This document shows positions 61,293-64,000 of a DNA stretch of 64,000 nucleotides, piece by piece (the stretch's first letter is position 1; every line of letters begins with the position of its first letter). The DNA is taken from NCBI RefSeq assembly GCF_009184865.1, contig NZ_CP045096.1, positions 9,052,001-9,116,000 on the forward strand, written 5' to 3'. Below the pieces are notes generated by a model. It made no database searches. It was not told the origin of the DNA and was given only the letters and a program-made list of their open reading frames with translations. The translations under genes were made by a program, and so were the position numbers. Source of the DNA: Streptomyces phaeolivaceus (GTDB taxonomy: Bacteria > Actinomycetota > Actinomycetes > Streptomycetales > Streptomycetaceae).

Positions 61293-62063
61293 CTAGGTTC
61301 GCGGCCCCAGGGGATGCTGGAAGCCCTGCGAGGCGATGCGGGCGGCCGTCTCCAGCAGATCGCCCGCGAAGTCCTCGGTGGCTCCCGCCGGGATACGCGC
61401 GCTGGGGCCGCTGAGCGAGAGTGAGGCGACGACCACCCCCGACTGGCTGCGGATCGGTACGGCGACGGCCGTGAGGCCGACATCGCGCTCACCGTGGCTG
61501 ACCGCGTAACCGTGGGTCGCCGACTCCTGCGCCCACAGCCGCAACTGCTCGACGTGCGGCACTCCGTGGGGCGAGTCGGCGGCGATCCGTTGCAGAAGGC
61601 CGTCGGTGGCACCGATGAGCAGCACCTTGGAGGAGGCGCCGGCCCACAGGGGCAGTTCGTCGCCCACGCGCACCACATGCCGCAGGGGCTGCGGGCTCTC
61701 CTGCTGGGCGACGCAGACACGATGGATGTCGCGGCGGATCATGAGATTCGCCGTCTCGCCCCGTCGCTCGACCAGCTCGCGCAGCAACTTCTGTGTGTCG
61801 GGCGGCAGTTCCCAGCTGGTGTGTGCCAGATGGGCCCAGCGCCACAGGCCGGGGCCGGCCGCGTAACCGCCCGGTGTGGCCCAGAGCAGTCCGTACTGCT
61901 CCAGGGTCTGCACCAGGCGTACCACGGTGGTCTTGGGCAGACCGGTGGCGTCGACCATGTTCTTCAGAGGGACGGTGGGCTGATCCTCGGTCAGCAGCGA
62001 CAGAATGTCCAGAGCGCGGCGCACGCTGCGTACACCGCCGCCCGGTCCTTGCTCCGCGTCCAC
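61293..62063 (-). CDS. IclR-family transcriptional regulator
   Basis: A 256-residue protein from GTG 62063 after GGAGAG. The winged helix has VRSVRRALDILSLLTED and DATGLPKTTVVRLVQTLEQYGLL. The effector domain has HRVCVAQQESPQPLRHVVRVGDELPLWAGASSKVLL, HGYAVSHGERDVGLTAVAVPIRSQSG and ASLSLSGPSARI. It is first in the leftward unit with the CoA-transferase and lyase genes (52-bp gap) and is divergent from the dehydrogenase/TPP genes. It probably controls both directions from the shared 213-bp gap in response to the pathway acid. Confidence 0.94.
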   Translation of the reverse strand: MDAEQGPGGGVRSVRRALDILSLLTEDQPTVPLKNMVDATGLPKTTVVRLVQTLEQYGLLWATPGGYAAGPGLWRWAHLAHTSWELPPDTQKLLRELVERRGETANLMIRRDIHRVCVAQQESPQPLRHVVRVGDELPLWAGASSKVLLIGATDGLLQRIAADSPHGVPHVEQLRLWAQESATHGYAVSHGERDVGLTAVAVPIRSQSGVVVASLSLSGPSARIPAGATEDFAGDLLETAARIASQGFQHPLGPRT

Positions 62064-62244
62064 GTTCTCTCCTTCGCGAGTGGGGGACCGCCGCTGCCCG
62101 GTGAACGGGCGCGACGTCTGGAGCGACAGCTTCCATCAGGGGAGCCGTCTTCGGAAATCCCGGGTCCCAACTTCCTGGCGCCGACCTATTGCCACGGTCT
62201 CCTGGTGCCCGTACGTTACACGCCAGTCCATAGAGCAGTCCACG

Positions 62245-62263
62245 AAAACCATCAGATGGTTTT
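62245..62263. promoter_or_regulatory. 19-bp palindrome in the IclR/aldehyde dehydrogenase gap
   Basis: AAAACCATC and GATGGTTTT face each other around one A, 14 bp upstream of the dehydrogenase start. AT-rich symmetry in a GC-rich genome and the place between divergent genes fit an IclR operator. Confidence 0.55.
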
Positions 62264-62276
62264 TTGGGGAGACGTG

Positions 62277-63779
62277 ATGCTGCAAGACCTGCTCAAGGCC
62301 GCCGACCAGAACGAGGTGGTCGAGGCCCTTCCCTATCTGTCCGGATCGTGGGGTGGTGAGGGTCCACCCCTGGAACGCACCGGTCCCTACCTGCGGCGCA
62401 CGGTCAGTCGCGTACCCACCGCGACGGCCGGTGACATCGACACCGCCGTGACCCTGGCCGGCCGCTACGCCCGGCAGATGGCCGATCTCGCCCCCGCCGC
62501 GCGGGCCGACATCCTGGAGGCCGCCGCACGCGGCGCCACCGCCCAGCGCGACCGGCTCGCCCGCCTCCTCGCCCTGGAACTGGGCAAACCGCTGAAGGAC
62601 AGTCGCACCGAGATCGACCGGGTGGCCTCCACGTTCGCCGTCTGCGCGGCCGAGGCCCGCCGCGTCGACGGCGAGAACCTGCCCGTGGCCGGCTGGAACA
62701 CCGGCATCGGCAACACTGCCCTCACCTACCGGGCACCGGCCGGCGTGGCCCTGGCGATCACCCCGTTCAACGCGCCCGCCAACCTGCTCGCGCACAAGCT
62801 GGGCGCCTCCTTCGCCGCGGGCAACACCACCCTGGTCAAGGCTCCGCCCCAGGCCCCGGCCACCTCCGCCGCCGTCGTCGCCCTGCTCCTCGACAGCGGC
62901 ATGCCCCACCAGGCGGTCCAGTTGCTGCACGGCGGGGGAGAGGTCGGCGCCGCCCTGTGCGGCGCCGACGCGGTGAGCGTCATCAGCTTCACCGGCAGCG
63001 CCGAGACCGGGGCGGCGGTGGCCCGTGCCGCCGGCGCCAAACGGCTGGCCCTCGAACTCGGCGGGAACGCCGCGACCGTCGTCTGCGAGGACGCCGACAC
63101 CGCCGCCGCGGCGAAGGTCTGCGCGCGCACCGGCTACAGCAACTCCGGCCAGAGCTGTATCTCCGTACAGCGGGTGTACGTTCACCGCGGCCGCTACGAG
63201 GAGTTCCTCGACGCCTTCACGGCGGCGGTCGACGACCTCGTCATCGGTGATCCCCTGCTGGAGACCACCGACATCGGCTCCATGGTCGACGAGAACGCGG
63301 CCGAACGCGTGGTGGCCTGGTCGGAGGAGGCCCGGCGACTGGGCGCGCGCGTGATCCGGGGCGGCACCCGCGACGGCGCCACCGCCGCACCGACGATCGT
63401 CGCCGACCCGCCCCCGCACGCCTCGGTGGTCGTGCACGAGGTGTTCGGCGCGCTGGTCTCCGTACTGCCCTACGACGATTTCGACACCGTGATCGAGCAG
63501 TGCAACACCAGCCGGTACGGACTCCAGGCCGGCCTCTTCACCCACGACATCACCCGTATCCTCACCGCCTGGCGGCGACTGGAGGTCGGCGGACTGATCG
63601 TCAACGGCTCCTCCAACTTCCGCCTCGACCACGTGCCCTTCGGCGGTGTGAAGGACTCCGGCTTCGGCCGCGAGGCCCCCCGCTGGCTGATCGACGACTA
63701 CACCGTCGTCAAGACCCTCATGCTGCGCGGCCTGTCCGTCTGGGGCGACAGCCGCGAGCTGCCCAAGGAGAACCCGTGA
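62277..63779 (+). CDS. Aldehyde dehydrogenase
   Basis: A 500-residue protein from ATG 62277 behind GGGGAG. It carries GVALAITPFNAPANLLAHK, KAPPQAPATSAAVV, SFTGSAETGAAVARAAG, LALELGGNAATVV (general base) and the catalytic Cys in SNSGQSCISVQRVYV. C-terminal motifs are HEVFGALVSVLPYDDF and VPFGGVKDSGFGREAPRW. The ISVQRVYVH pattern places it with glyceraldehyde/lactaldehyde/phosphonoacetaldehyde-type dehydrogenases. Its stop overlaps the TPP enzyme start. An acid or aldehyde made by that enzyme is a likely substrate link. Confidence 0.94.
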   Translation: MLQDLLKAADQNEVVEALPYLSGSWGGEGPPLERTGPYLRRTVSRVPTATAGDIDTAVTLAGRYARQMADLAPAARADILEAAARGATAQRDRLARLLALELGKPLKDSRTEIDRVASTFAVCAAEARRVDGENLPVAGWNTGIGNTALTYRAPAGVALAITPFNAPANLLAHKLGASFAAGNTTLVKAPPQAPATSAAVVALLLDSGMPHQAVQLLHGGGEVGAALCGADAVSVISFTGSAETGAAVARAAGAKRLALELGGNAATVVCEDADTAAAAKVCARTGYSNSGQSCISVQRVYVHRGRYEEFLDAFTAAVDDLVIGDPLLETTDIGSMVDENAAERVVAWSEEARRLGARVIRGGTRDGATAAPTIVADPPPHASVVVHEVFGALVSVLPYDDFDTVIEQCNTSRYGLQAGLFTHDITRILTAWRRLEVGGLIVNGSSNFRLDHVPFGGVKDSGFGREAPRWLIDDYTVVKTLMLRGLSVWGDSRELPKENP

Positions 63780-64000
63780 CCACCGTGACCGCCGCCGAGG
63801 CCCTCGTCGCCCAGCTCGAGTCGTACGGCGTCGAATACGTCTTCGGTACCTGTGGACACACCAACATCGCCCTCCTCGACGCCCTCGGACCGAGTGCGAT
63901 CGAATTCGTCATCGCCCGTCACGAACAGGCCGCCGCGCACGCCGCCGACGGCTACGCACGCGCCACCGGCCGCCCCGGCGTCCTGCTCACCCACGTCGGC
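63776..64000 (+). CDS. Thiamine-diphosphate-dependent enzyme, N-terminal part (runs off the window)
   Basis: The frame starts at GTG 63776 (GTGA overlap with the dehydrogenase) and is open to the window end, 75 codons. TAAEALVAQLESYGVEYVFGTCGHTNIALLDAL and IARHEQAAAHAADGYARATGRPGV are the pyrimidine-binding domain of the acetolactate-synthase/oxalyl-CoA-decarboxylase class, with the catalytic Glu in RHEQAAAH. It decarboxylates or ligates a 2-oxo acid. Which one cannot be told from this fragment. Confidence 0.9.
   Translation, partial: MTTVTAAEALVAQLESYGVEYVFGTCGHTNIALLDALGPSAIEFVIARHEQAAAHAADGYARATGRPGVLLTHVG

Overview
The window is GC-rich DNA from a Streptomyces-type actinomycete. The signs are strong third-position GC bias, GTG and TTG starts, many TetR and IclR regulators, secreted subtilisins and polyketide synthase debris. 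It reads as an accessory, chromosome-arm-like region. Intact catabolic and transport operons alternate with decayed genes, insertion sequences and a repeated regulator/membrane-protein module.

Left part (1-9 kb): a secreted subtilisin-fold protease runs off the left edge. Next comes a mosaic built from a repeated unit, a TetR regulator plus a glycine-zipper DUF1269-type protein. Copies of the DUF1269 gene lie at 2.4, 6.2, 20.3 (5'-truncated) and 37.6 kb. TetR partners lie at 4.5, 7.0 and 37.0 kb (the last is a relic). Four nearly identical 45-bp promoter/operator boxes tie these loci together. An in-frame fossil of a type I polyketide synthase (KS, AT and TE scraps) follows the second TetR gene.

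8-16 kb: an aromatic/aldehyde catabolic region. It holds an IclR regulator, a fumarylacetoacetate-hydrolase-type enzyme, relics of a flavin hydroxylase and a ring-cleavage (VOC) gene, then an intact run of MFS transporter, benzaldehyde/vanillin-type dehydrogenase and carotenoid-cleavage-type oxygenase, and a TetR regulator. 16-20 kb: a two-component system next to an ABC exporter, with a perfect 20-bp palindrome upstream. 22-25.5 kb: a complete tripartite tricarboxylate transporter (tctC-tctB-tctA).

25-45 kb: an IS701-type element, a D-Ala-D-Ala carboxypeptidase, a secreted S8 protease divergent from a large STAND-NTPase/WD40 protein, the fourth DUF1269 locus, an unusual Rossmann-oxidoreductase/LuxR fusion and another secreted S8 protease. 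45-50 kb is a scrap yard: a truncated MFS gene, an acetyltransferase cut by a second IS701-type element, and IS21 and IS5 relics. Both IS701-type transposases switch to the -1 frame at the same AAAAGGGG run.

50-64 kb: a TetR/acetyltransferase/MFS group carries the same operator in front of both transcription starts. After it lies a full pqqABCDE operon for the cofactor PQQ, a secreted ThuA-like protein and a Tat-exported PQQ-dependent dehydrogenase that would use the cofactor. The right end holds a citryl-CoA-lyase-like enzyme, a class III CoA-transferase, an IclR regulator, and divergently an aldehyde dehydrogenase with a thiamine-diphosphate enzyme. This looks like one IclR-controlled carboxylic-acid pathway. 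The window contains no tRNA, rRNA or CRISPR array that I could see.
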